From: an uncultured Fimbriimonadales bacterium
GTDB lineage: Bacteria > Armatimonadota > Fimbriimonadia > Fimbriimonadales > GBS-DC
Length of the DNA stretch: 23,704 nucleotides
Direction: 5' to 3'
Assembly (NCBI GenBank): GCA_937934465.1
Contig: CALGZO010000034.1
Location: 1-23,704, forward strand
The notes below the pieces were generated by a model. That model was not told the DNA's origin, did not search any database, and worked only from the letters and a program-made list of their open reading frames with translations. Both the position numbers and the translations under genes were made by a program. Positions 1 through 5,839 of the stretch are shown here, one piece after another; positions within the stretch are counted from its first letter, which is position 1; every line of letters starts with the position of its first letter.

Positions 1-40
1 CCCCCAACCCTCGCCCACGCCGTGGGCGAGGGGGTCTAAG
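1..40. repeat. GC-rich palindromic repeat, copy 1
   Basis: Bases 8-19 (CCCTCGCCCACG) and 21-32 are perfect reverse complements around one central base. The element lies 18 bp beyond the stop codon of the WD40 gene, so it could fold at the 3' end of that transcript, but no T-run follows. It resembles the palindromes at 1422-1458 and 19720-19748. Relative to the latter, a stem G-C pair is replaced by T-A, a paired change. Confidence 0.6.
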
Positions 41-50
41 AGGGTGAAGG

Positions 51-713
51 TTAACACCCACTCCCAAAGTTGAACAGCGATTCCAACAAATCCGCGTCGT
101 CCACGATGCCGTCCCCGTTCACATCCTCAGGCAAGCCGCGCCCCGTCTGACCAAACGCGAACAGCAACATCAACAAATCCGCATCATCCACGCAGCCGTT
201 GCCGTCCACATCGCCTGGCGCACGCGCAAACGGGTTCCGTGCCACAACCACCGTCGCATCCTGTCGCCCATAGCCGAAAAGCTGACCGTTAGGCGAGAAC
301 TGGATGGAACGCACCCCTGTACCTGTTTCCCCAGTATAGGTCTGCAACAACGCGCCATCCGACACACGCCAGAGCCTGATGGTGCGATCCCCACTCCCCG
401 ACGCCAACAACGCCCCATCAGGCGAAAACGCGACGGAATAAACCCAATCCGTGTGTCCTGTGAGAGTGCGCACCAACGCTCCATCCGACACACGCCAGAG
501 CTTGATGGTACCATCCTCACTCCCCGACGCCACCAGCCCCCCATCAGGCGAAAACGCGACGGAATGAACAAAACCCTCGTGTCCTCCTGCCATCCACACG
601 ATGTCGGGTCTGCCTTGCGCCCAGAGGATGCCTGGCACCAGCGCTAACACCAGCGCTCCGATAAACACGCTCCAACGCGCCTGAATCCCCACTATGCCTA
701 TCCGCTTCATCAT
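51..713 (-). CDS. Secreted WD40-repeat protein with C-terminal dockerin-like module
   Basis: 220 aa. Residues about 14-33 form a signal peptide (hydrophobic core VFIGALVLALVPGILWAQ). Residues about 40-155 hold two clear WD40 units (VAFSPDG, ASGS, LWRVSDGA) and one degenerate unit (IQFSPNG). The C-terminal 50 residues carry two calcium-binding dockerin-type loops, DVDGNGCVDDADLL and DVNGDGIVDDADLL. The likely role is an exported binding or scaffold protein; no enzymatic domain is seen. Three blades are too few to close a normal propeller of about seven, so the copy number may have contracted, or the repeats were collapsed in assembly. The start is the first of two adjacent ATGs, 6 nt after GGGAG; a promoter lies at 746-775. 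The luxR-type gene is just upstream on the same strand. Confidence 0.85.
   Translation of the reverse strand: MMKRIGIVGIQARWSVFIGALVLALVPGILWAQGRPDIVWMAGGHEGFVHSVAFSPDGGLVASGSEDGTIKLWRVSDGALVRTLTGHTDWVYSVAFSPDGALLASGSGDRTIRLWRVSDGALLQTYTGETGTGVRSIQFSPNGQLFGYGRQDATVVVARNPFARAPGDVDGNGCVDDADLLMLLFAFGQTGRGLPEDVNGDGIVDDADLLESLFNFGSGC
361..585. repeat. Tandem 126-bp repeat encoding WD40 blades
   Basis: A unit beginning GACACACGCCAGAGC starts at 361 and again at 487, a period of 126 bp or exactly 42 codons. The second copy stays very similar to the first until about 585. High nucleotide identity suggests recent duplication or gene conversion between blades. Confidence 0.85.
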
Positions 714-745
714 CGCTTACTCCCTTCATCAGGCTCGGTACTCCT

Positions 746-775
746 ATTGTATCACATCCTTCCCCACTTTGACAA
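746..775 (-). promoter_or_regulatory. Sigma70-type promoter of the WD40-dockerin gene
   Basis: On the minus strand TTGTCA (775-770) and TACAAT (751-746) are separated by 18 bp. Both match the vegetative consensus well. The predicted leader is about 25-30 nt and includes the GGGAG Shine-Dalgarno sequence at 720-724. Confidence 0.7.
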
Positions 776-820
776 CCCCCGATGGGGGAAACTTTTTTAT
801 TACACCATAGGGGTATACCC
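776..820. promoter_or_regulatory. Two palindromes between the luxR-type gene and the WD40 promoter
   Basis: CCCCC-GAT-GGGGG (776-788) abuts the -35 hexamer of the WD40 promoter. GGGTATACCC (811-820) is a perfect 10-bp palindrome 6 bp past the regulator's stop codon. Either could be an operator, perhaps for the adjacent LuxR-type protein; this is inference from position. Read on the plus strand, the first hairpin is followed by AAAC and six T, but no plus-strand gene precedes it. Confidence 0.4.
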
Positions 821-826
821 GCGCGC

Positions 827-1186
827 TTACAAGCGTCCTCTGCCCTCCCTCGCTTCGTCCAGCAGCCCCAGTTCTCGCGCGCGCAGCAACGCCCGATGCA
901 GGCTGTTCACCTCCAACTTCCGATAAATGCGCGCTAAGTGCTTCTTGACCGTGTCGCGCGTGATGCACAACGCCGCCGCCGCCTCTTCTAAACGATCATA
1001 ATCCGCACACGCCTGCAGCACGCGCCGCTCGCTAAAGGTCAGTAGTCCCTTGTCAACTACGACTCCCTGCACGGCTACCGAACCGTTCGTCGCCACCTCT
1101 ATGCACGGAAGCGCACCTATCTTTTCGCGCAGGAACGCGCCCACCATCTCGTCTCGCGCCAAGATAATCACTTTGACTGTTCGCAT
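827..1186 (-). CDS. Small LuxR/GerE-type HTH transcription regulator
   Basis: 119 aa. The C-terminal half (about residues 48-112) is a LuxR-type tetrahelical HTH: LTFSERRVLQ, then the recognition region ITRDTVKKHLARIYRKLEV and RARELGLL. The N-terminal part (VKVIILARDEMVGAFLREKI) resembles only the first strand and helix of a response-regulator receiver and has no phosphoacceptor Asp with following strands. It is therefore a truncated or degenerate receiver, or a short dimerisation segment. An upstream in-frame ATG at 1255 exists, but the ATG at 1186 follows AGGAGG by 6 nt and is preferred. The probable role is DNA binding; targets are unknown. The WD40-dockerin gene directly downstream on the same strand is the obvious candidate target. 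Confidence 0.8.
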   Translation of the reverse strand: MRTVKVIILARDEMVGAFLREKIGALPCIEVATNGSVAVQGVVVDKGLLTFSERRVLQACADYDRLEEAAAALCITRDTVKKHLARIYRKLEVNSLHRALLRARELGLLDEAREGRGRL

Positions 1187-1200
1187 AGGATGCCTCCTAT
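1185..1200 (-). promoter_or_regulatory. Inverted repeat covering SD and start codon of the luxR-type gene
   Basis: On the minus strand ATAGGA-GGCA-TCCTAT folds with 6 bp. It contains most of the AGGAGG ribosome-binding site in the stem and loop, and the AT of the start codon in the other arm. It could gate translation or be a DNA operator; six base pairs is modest evidence. Confidence 0.35.
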
Positions 1201-1421
1201 AGACGGGTTTTGGTTTCGTGATAAGATTCGCTCTCTTTGCACGATTTCCTGCCAAGAGACCGTTTGAAGGCGGCGCGTTTCGCTGACGGCGCCGCTAACG
1301 CGCGCTAAGCGGTTCGGTGAGCGCGTTTGTTAGTACCTTGCGCACTTCGGGCGTGAGGCGTAGGGGGTATCCTTTAGGTGGAATGTTCTGGCTTGTGGCG
1401 GCGGGCGCACTGCAACGGCGA

Positions 1422-1458
1422 CTCCCTCTCCCCCTGAAAGAGGGGGTGGAGGTGAGGG
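1422..1458. repeat. GC-rich palindromic repeat, copy 2, in the gene-free stretch 1187-1525
   Basis: CCCCCT (1430-1435) and AGGGGG (1441-1446) pair around GAAAG. The flanks, CTCCCTCT and TGGAGGTGAGGG, extend the symmetry imperfectly. The tail GGTGAGGG is shared with copy 3 (19720-19757). The rest of the 1187-1525 interval holds the leader of the luxR-type gene and the tRNA promoter. I see no coding sequence there. Confidence 0.5.
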
Positions 1459-1485
1459 TGATTTCTCAAACACCCTCCCAAGCCC

Positions 1486-1515
1486 TTGCATCGATGCCCA
1501 CCGTAGTGGTATAAT
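1486..1515 (+). promoter_or_regulatory. Promoter of tRNA-Thr (and probably trpC)
   Basis: TATAAT (1510-1515) is perfect and preceded by GG. TTGCAT (1486-1491) lies 18 bp upstream as a weak -35. The tRNA begins 10 bp after the -10 box. Confidence 0.7.
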
Positions 1516-1525
1516 ATCCATGTGA

Positions 1526-1600
1526 GCCGACATAGCTCAGCGGCAGAGCGACGCACTCGTAATGCGTAGGTCGTGGGTTCGAGTCCCACTGTCGGCTCCA
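1526..1600 (+). tRNA. tRNA-Thr (anticodon CGU)
   Basis: A full cloverleaf is visible. The acceptor stem is GCCGACA/TGTCGGC (7 of 7 pairs). The D arm is GCTC-AGCGGCA-GAGC. The anticodon stem is ACGCA/TGCGT with loop CTCGTAA (anticodon CGT in DNA, reading ACG = Thr). The variable loop is AGGTC, the T arm GTGGG-TTCGAGT-CCCAC, discriminator T, and CCA is encoded. trpC begins 11 nt after the final A with no intervening terminator, so the two are probably co-transcribed. Confidence 0.95.
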
Positions 1601-1610
1601 GTCTATTGCC

Positions 1611-2402
1611 GTGACCGTTCTGCAGCGCATTCTTGAGACGAAACGCGAGGAGTTGGACTCCCGACGCCGAGCAAAGCCACTGACCGAGCTGAAAGCGCGC
1701 CTGACCGATCTGCCGCCGACGCGCGGATTCCACCTCGCTCTGCGCAACGCCACGAACCCCATCGCGCTTATCGCTGAGATTAAGCGCGCCTCGCCCAGCA
1801 AAGGCGTCATTCGCGAGGACTTTGACCCAGCCGCCATCGCTGAACAGTATCACCAAGCAGGCGCGGACGCACTGAGCGTGCTAACCGACGAACCCTATTT
1901 TCAAGGTAAACCCGAAAACTTATACATCGCGCGACAAGCGGCGCCCCTGCCTGCCCTGCGTAAAGACTTCATCATCGACGAGTACCAAGTGTATGAGAGC
2001 CGTGTGTTGCAAGCCGACGCCATCCTGCTGATTGTCGCCGCCCTGCCCGACCGTAAGCACCTTCACGACTTGCGCGCACTCGCGGAGACGCTGAGTATGG
2101 ATACGCTGGTGGAGGCGCATGACGAGTGGGAGCTGGAGACGGCGATAGAGTCGGGCGCAACGCTTATCGGCGTCAACAATCGTGACCTGCGCAGCTTTGA
2201 GGTCTCGCTGGAGACCACCTTCCGACTGCTGCGCTACTTCCCAGAGGGGGTCACGCGCGTGAGTGAGAGTGGAATCGAGACTGCTGAGCAGGTGCAACGC
2301 TTGCACGCTGCGGGTGTGGACGCGATACTGGTGGGCGAGACGCTGATGCGCGCGGGCGACCCTGTCGCGACCGTGCGCGAGTGGATGGACGCCTGCCGAT
2401 GA
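1611..2402 (+). CDS. trpC: Indole-3-glycerol phosphate synthase
   Basis: 263 aa, the normal length for monofunctional IGPS. It closes the indole ring from CdRP in tryptophan biosynthesis, in the cytoplasm. The known active-site set appears in order: AEIKRASPSKG (E56, K58), LRKDFIIDEYQVYESR (K118), TLVEAH (E168), IGVNNRDL (N190), VSESGI (E219, S220) and a phosphate site near AILVGET. The start is GTG, 10 nt after the tRNA CCA end, with no Shine-Dalgarno sequence. Processing of the tRNA 3' end would leave an mRNA with almost no leader. No other trp genes are nearby, so trpC is dispersed. Its stop overlaps the next start as ATGA, implying translational coupling to the metallophosphatase. Confidence 0.95.
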   Translation: MTVLQRILETKREELDSRRRAKPLTELKARLTDLPPTRGFHLALRNATNPIALIAEIKRASPSKGVIREDFDPAAIAEQYHQAGADALSVLTDEPYFQGKPENLYIARQAAPLPALRKDFIIDEYQVYESRVLQADAILLIVAALPDRKHLHDLRALAETLSMDTLVEAHDEWELETAIESGATLIGVNNRDLRSFEVSLETTFRLLRYFPEGVTRVSESGIETAEQVQRLHAAGVDAILVGETLMRAGDPVATVREWMDACR

Positions 2403-3142
2403 GAATCGCCTTGATACACACCAACGACGCGCACAACCGCTGGAACGAGGCGTTCACCACGCGCTTGCACACGCTCAAAGTGCAACATAACGCCCTAATG
2501 TTAGACTCCGGCGACTGCATCCGCTCGGGCAATCTCGGGATTCCCGTGCGCTCCGAGCCAGCGTGGGAGTGGATGCGTCAGGCGGGATACGACGCCGTAA
2601 CGATTGGCAATCGCGAGTTCCACGCGCTGCCGCTGGGGTTTCAGGCGAAGACTCGCGGCGCGCCCTGCCCCCTGCTCTGCGCCAACCTCTACGCCAAGCA
2701 AGCCGATGCGCCCCTGCCCGTGCAACCCGTGTGGCAGTGTGAGCATCAAGGCGTGCGCGTGGCGGTGCTGGGCTTGACCGTGCCGATGGTTACCCCGCGC
2801 ATGAAGGCTGCCGCGCTCAGCGCGTATCTGTTCCACGCGCCGATTGAGACCGCGCGACAGTGGGTTCCGCGCCTGCGCCCAGAGGCAGATTTACTGATTG
2901 CTCTGACTCACATCGGCGTCCAGAACGACCGAAGCTTGGCGCAAGCGTGTCCCGAGATCGATATTATTTTAGGCGGGCACTCGCACACGCCCATCTTCCC
3001 CCCTGAGCAGGTGAACGGCGTGTGGGTGAGCCAGTCGCCGCCGTTTTGCAGGGGCGCGACGCTGCTGATACTGACGCGCGAGGGCGAGCGTTGGCAACTG
3101 GAAACTCGGCGCGAGGAGTTTCTCCCCGCGCCCAGCCGTTAG
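2399..3142 (+). CDS. 5'-nucleotidase-like metallophosphatase (calcineurin-like fold)
   Basis: 247 aa, corresponding to only the N-terminal metallophosphatase domain of UshA-type enzymes. The second domain and a signal peptide are absent, so it is probably cytoplasmic. Metal-site motifs are HTNDAH (D10, H12), DSGD (D39), GN (N71), THIG (H171) and GGHSHT (H194, H196). The usual GNHEFD motif reads GNREFH: the metal ligand Asn is kept, but the catalytic His/Asp pair is replaced by Arg and His. Substrate is unknown; a nucleotide or other phosphoester is possible, as is altered chemistry. The ATG at 2399 overlaps the trpC stop (ATGA) and is preferred to the upstream ATG at 2381. Its stop shares 4 nt with that of the convergent pseudopilin gene. 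Confidence 0.8.
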   Translation: MRIALIHTNDAHNRWNEAFTTRLHTLKVQHNALMLDSGDCIRSGNLGIPVRSEPAWEWMRQAGYDAVTIGNREFHALPLGFQAKTRGAPCPLLCANLYAKQADAPLPVQPVWQCEHQGVRVAVLGLTVPMVTPRMKAAALSAYLFHAPIETARQWVPRLRPEADLLIALTHIGVQNDRSLAQACPEIDIILGGHSHTPIFPPEQVNGVWVSQSPPFCRGATLLILTREGERWQLETRREEFLPAPSR

Positions 3143-3894
3143 TTCAAGTCCATCAGCTCATCGGTTCGGGGGTCGCCGTCGCGGTCGATGTTGCCCAAGT
3201 TGCGCTGGCGATGCGGCGCGAAGCTGCTCTCCATCCGCAACGCGGGCTTGAACGCCTTCGCGTGCCCATCACACCACAACACATTCCCCATCCCGTTGTG
3301 TCTGCCGTGAAAAGTGGGATTGTCGTAGGACGGCGGCTCCAAGAAACCTGTGCCCTCAAAAACGGGCGCGCCCTGACCCCAAGTGCGCCACTGCGCGCTG
3401 TCGGCAATCCACGCCGTCTCCGCTACCGCGTTGATGCTCGCCAGCGAGACCGCTATCGGCGTGTAAGTGGGCGGGTTCGCCGGACTCAGATAAACATAGT
3501 TATAGCCGTAGCCCAGCTGCCCATACGCAAACGAGCGGTTCTCGCGGAACGAGGGGCACGCCTGGATCTCGGCGTTGCGCATGTACGGCTGGATGAAGCT
3601 GCGCTGGGTGTCTACACGCTGGTTCTGGCGGTCGACATAACCCCACCAGTAGTGCGACCAGTCGTCGTAGGCGACAGGGAACAACCGCTCGTCGTAGTCT
3701 TGGGCATATTGCAAGCCTGCCAGCCCAATCTGCCGCAGGTTGCTGAGACACGAGGTCTGACGCGCCTTCTCGCGCGCCTGTGCAAACACGGGGAACAGTA
3801 TCGCCGCCAAGATGGCGATAATCGCGATTACGACCAGCAGCTCAATCAGCGTGAAGCCATATGTTCGGCTCGCTCGTGCATGTTGTACCATCAT
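3139..3894 (-). CDS. Type II secretion/pilin-like pseudopilin with H-x9-DG C-terminus (1)
   Basis: 251 aa. Prepilin leader MMVQHARASRTYG is followed by FTLIELLVVIAIIAILAAI, with cleavage expected after G13 and E at mature position 5. Next is the conserved FPVFAQAREKARQT-C-NLRQI-YAQDYDE block, and near the C-terminus HNGMGNVLWCDGHAKAF, the H-x9-DG motif of the DUF1559-like family. It would be an inner-membrane-anchored pseudopilin with a large exported domain; its function is unknown. No secretion-system genes are adjacent. The first of two ATGs lies 6 nt after GGAGG. A 9-bp hairpin sits on the SD region (3904-3925). The first 45 residues and their DNA closely match the gene at 19784-20572, so the two are paralogs. 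Confidence 0.88.
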   Translation of the reverse strand: MMVQHARASRTYGFTLIELLVVIAIIAILAAILFPVFAQAREKARQTSCLSNLRQIGLAGLQYAQDYDERLFPVAYDDWSHYWWGYVDRQNQRVDTQRSFIQPYMRNAEIQACPSFRENRSFAYGQLGYGYNYVYLSPANPPTYTPIAVSLASINAVAETAWIADSAQWRTWGQGAPVFEGTGFLEPPSYDNPTFHGRHNGMGNVLWCDGHAKAFKPALRMESSFAPHRQRNLGNIDRDGDPRTDELMDLN

Positions 3895-3903
3895 CTAATC
3901 CCT

Positions 3904-3925
3904 CCACATAGTGTTGACTATGTGG
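3904..3925 (-). promoter_or_regulatory. Hairpin overlapping the SD of pseudopilin 1
   Basis: CCACATAGT (3904-3912) and ACTATGTGG (3917-3925) form a perfect 9-bp stem with a 4-nt loop. In the minus-strand mRNA the 3' arm ends in GG, which is also the first part of the GGAGG Shine-Dalgarno sequence. Folding could therefore limit ribosome access. A DNA operator is the alternative. Confidence 0.5.
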
Positions 3926-3954
3926 GCGGGACGAAATTGCGCGTGGATTTCGTA

Positions 3955-4041
3955 GCACGGACATTCCTGTCCGTGCTTCTGCCCTTGTAGCACGGACTAT
4001 CCTGTCCGTGCGCGTGAATGCTTGGACAAGAATGTCCAAGC
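3955..4041. repeat. Three consecutive hairpin units (GGAC-6nt-GTCC family)
   Basis: Unit 1 (3955-3976) is GCACGGAC-ATTCCT-GTCCGTGC. Unit 2 (3990-4011) is GCACGGAC-TATCCT-GTCCGTGC; both follow GTA. Unit 3 (4020-4041) is GCTTGGAC-AAGAAT-GTCCAAGC. Read on the minus strand, unit 3 has loop ATTCTT, matching unit 1. Two stem pairs change together in unit 3 (AC/GT to TT/AA), so pairing is conserved while sequence is not. The 200-bp gap 3895-4094 holds these, the SD hairpin and the promoter of the next operon, and nothing coding that I can see. Confidence 0.8.
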
Positions 4042-4078
4042 CACCTTAGCAATCCTGTGTGTGGCTATCGCACGGATT

Positions 4079-4086
4079 GGTATAAT
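4079..4086 (+). promoter_or_regulatory. GG-TATAAT box of the rapZ-yvcK operon, leaderless-type
   Basis: GGTATAAT ends 8 nt before the ATG at 4095. A start site about 7 nt after the box would leave a leader of 0-2 nt. No convincing -35 is visible (TGTGTG at 4058-4063 is poor). The box sits against an imperfect inverted repeat, CAATCC ... GGATTG (4050-4079). Confidence 0.65.
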
Positions 4087-4094
4087 CTAAGGCG

Positions 4095-4475
4095 ATGCAG
4101 TTCATATGGAGATGGCTGCTGTTCGCGGTCGCGTTGCACCTGACTTTCTGGAGCGGCGCGCGACTGGGCTTCGACATGCGCGCCAGCCCTAACTGGCAGG
4201 ATAATCTGATTATGGCGTTGCTTTTGGGCTTGGTGAACGCCTTTATTCGTCGCGGCGTGCGCTACGCTTTGCTGCCCCTCAACTGCCTGACGCTCGGCGT
4301 TGCGGGACTACTGGTGAACACGCTGTTGTTCTGGGCGGTGTTCGCGCTCGCGCCGTTCAACTTTCGTGTGGGCAACTTTTGGGCGGCGCTCTACGGCAGT
4401 CTCGTGCTGGGGGTCATCAACGGACTGCTGAGCAATGTGTTGCTGAGCGACGACAAGGGTCGCACCCGGAGGTAG
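4095..4475 (+). CDS. Phage-holin-4-like/YvlD-type small membrane protein
   Basis: 126 aa with about four hydrophobic segments. These lie around residues 3-18, 34-52, 57-85 (LLPLNCLTLGVAGLLVNTLLFW) and 95-118. The LLPLNCLTLG...LLVNTLLFW pattern is that of the Mycobacterial-4TMS holin/YvlD family (Pfam Phage_holin_4_2), a widespread chromosomal inner-membrane family of unclear function. Here the context is chromosomal: it is the first gene of an operon leading to rapZ and yvcK, so a cell-envelope role is more likely than lysis. The stop codon lies 2 nt before the next ATG. The start codon follows a -10 box by 8 nt, so the mRNA is probably leaderless. Confidence 0.75.
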   Translation: MQFIWRWLLFAVALHLTFWSGARLGFDMRASPNWQDNLIMALLLGLVNAFIRRGVRYALLPLNCLTLGVAGLLVNTLLFWAVFALAPFNFRVGNFWAALYGSLVLGVINGLLSNVLLSDDKGRTRR

Positions 4476-4477
4476 AG

Positions 4478-4975
4478 ATGCTGGGGCGAGCGCTGCGCGG
4501 GCTGGCTATTTGGCTGGGGCTATTTATCATGCTCACGGGCGTGCATATGGGCATTTTGTACGGCGTCAACGCTGTCCGCACGCGCTATGAGGCGAGCTTA
4601 GAGACGCGGCTGGGCGCAGACGCCGTCGACCGCGAGCCGCCCTACAGCCTCAGCGAACGGTTGGTCGTGGCGTTCGATATCCAGCCCAGTCAATACTGGC
4701 AAGAGTCGCTGGCGATGAGCGCAGTGATGAGCCTGATTGTGGCGGTATTTGTGGGGATGGGCGCGTTGGTGTTCAAGAAGCGGGGCGCGGCGAAGATTGC
4801 GCTGGTCGCGCTGGTGGTCAACGGGCTAATCTTTTACTTCTTCGCGCTGCTCAGCGAGCAGATTTTCGCAGGGTATCTGTTGGGGCGTCCGAGCTCGGCG
4901 ATTGCGCCTGCGATACTGGTGGGCGTCGTGCAGGGCGTCCTGAGCGCGATGGTGTTAGGGGGCGGCAAACGATGA
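4478..4975 (+). CDS. Four-helix integral membrane protein of unknown function
   Basis: 165 aa. Hydrophobic helices are seen at about residues 8-28, 80-105, 112-133 and 140-160. Between the first and second is a polar loop of about 50 residues (RTRYEASLETRLGADAVDRE...). I recognise no family. The ATG at 4478 lies 5 nt after GGAGG, which straddles the end of the previous gene; a longer in-frame start at 4379 would overlap that gene by about 100 bp and lacks an SD. The stop overlaps the rapZ start as ATGA. Position between a holin-like protein and rapZ/yvcK suggests an envelope function, but this is inference. Confidence 0.7.
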   Translation: MLGRALRGLAIWLGLFIMLTGVHMGILYGVNAVRTRYEASLETRLGADAVDREPPYSLSERLVVAFDIQPSQYWQESLAMSAVMSLIVAVFVGMGALVFKKRGAAKIALVALVVNGLIFYFFALLSEQIFAGYLLGRPSSAIAPAILVGVVQGVLSAMVLGGGKR

Positions 4976-5838
4976 GCGCGACGGGACGGCTGGTCGTGAT
5001 TACGGGCGTCTCAGGCGCGGGCAAAACGCTCGCGTTGCAGACGCTGGAAGATGTCGGCTACTTCTGCATCGATAACCTGCCCCCGTCGCTGTTGGAGTCG
5101 CTGCGGGCGCGCGCGTTGGGGGGTCAGCGCGTGGCGGTGGTGGTGGATACACGCGCAGGCGAGCCGCTGGAGGAGGCGGAGTCGCGCTTGCTGCAGATGA
5201 AAGCCGACGGACTGCCGATAGAAGTACTTTTTTTGGACTGCGCCGATGAGGTGCTGGTGCGCCGTTTCAAGGAGACGCGCCGCCCCCATCCGCTGGCGCA
5301 CTCGGAGCCGAGCCTGCCTAAAGCGCTGCGCCGAGAACGCGAACTGCTTGCCCCCCTCAAAGCCATCGCCGACCAGACGCTGGACACGACGCTATTCCGC
5401 CCGCAAGACCTGCGCGAGGCGGTGCGCCAACTCTACGGCGAGGTGAACGCTCAATCGCCTTTGCGTGTGCGCGTGGTCTCCTTCGGCTTCAAGTACGGCG
5501 TGCCCGCCGACGCCGACTTGGTGTTCGATGTGCGGTTCTTGCGCAATCCCCACTATGTGCCCCATCTCCAGCCCAAACCGGGCACGGACGCCGCCGTACG
5601 CGAGTATGTGCTAAGCGACGCCGAGACACAGGAGTTTTTGGAAATGATGCGAAACTTTCTGGCGTATCTGCTGCCCCGCTACGAGCGAGAAGGCAAGGCG
5701 TATCTGACGATTGGCGTGGGCTGCACGGGGGGTCGGCACCGCTCGGTGGTGCTGGGCGAGCAGCTCGGCGCGTGGTTCACCGAGCAAGGCTACCGCGCGA
5801 CTGTAGAACACCGCGATTTGGCGCGAGGAGAAGCATAA
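4972..5838 (+). CDS. rapZ: RNase adapter RapZ / YvcJ-type nucleotide-binding protein
   Basis: 288 aa, standard for the family. The Walker A motif GVSGAGKT is at residues 12-19, with YFCIDNLPPSL after it, VVDTRAGE (58-64) and EVLFLDC before the Walker-B-like region. The C-terminal RapZ domain has SFGFKYGVPADADLVFDVRFL RNPHY and GCTGGRHRSV (250-259). In Escherichia coli RapZ steers RNase E to the GlmZ sRNA to control amino-sugar synthesis. In Bacillus the homologue YvcJ hydrolyses GTP. Direct linkage to yvcK is the classical arrangement, but the usual third gene whiA is missing here. The start overlaps the preceding stop (ATGA); yvcK begins one base after its stop. Confidence 0.95.
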   Translation: MSATGRLVVITGVSGAGKTLALQTLEDVGYFCIDNLPPSLLESLRARALGGQRVAVVVDTRAGEPLEEAESRLLQMKADGLPIEVLFLDCADEVLVRRFKETRRPHPLAHSEPSLPKALRRERELLAPLKAIADQTLDTTLFRPQDLREAVRQLYGEVNAQSPLRVRVVSFGFKYGVPADADLVFDVRFLRNPHYVPHLQPKPGTDAAVREYVLSDAETQEFLEMMRNFLAYLLPRYEREGKAYLTIGVGCTGGRHRSVVLGEQLGAWFTEQGYRATVEHRDLARGEA

Positions 5839-5839
5839 C

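Noticed and set aside
776..798. Plus-strand intrinsic terminator (CCCCC-GAT-GGGGG then a T-run)
   Set aside because: No plus-strand gene precedes it within the window, and the palindrome abuts the minus-strand WD40 promoter, so an operator is at least as likely.
1187..1525. Possible small genes in the gap between the LuxR-type gene and tRNA-Thr
   Set aside because: Short frames on both strands translate the GC-palindrome repeat into Pro/Gly-rich text without start signals; no coding gene is supported.
2381..2398. Upstream start for the metallophosphatase
   Set aside because: The ATG at 2399 overlaps the trpC stop as ATGA and places the HTNDAH motif at the expected N-terminal position.
3022..3990. 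Plus-strand open frame opposite pseudopilin 1
   Set aside because: It is the mirror of a clear pseudopilin gene and crosses the hairpin cluster; it has no domain or start signals of its own.
3955..4041. CRISPR array
   Set aside because: There are only three units, they are self-complementary with one in inverted orientation, spacing is 8-13 bp, and no cas genes are present.
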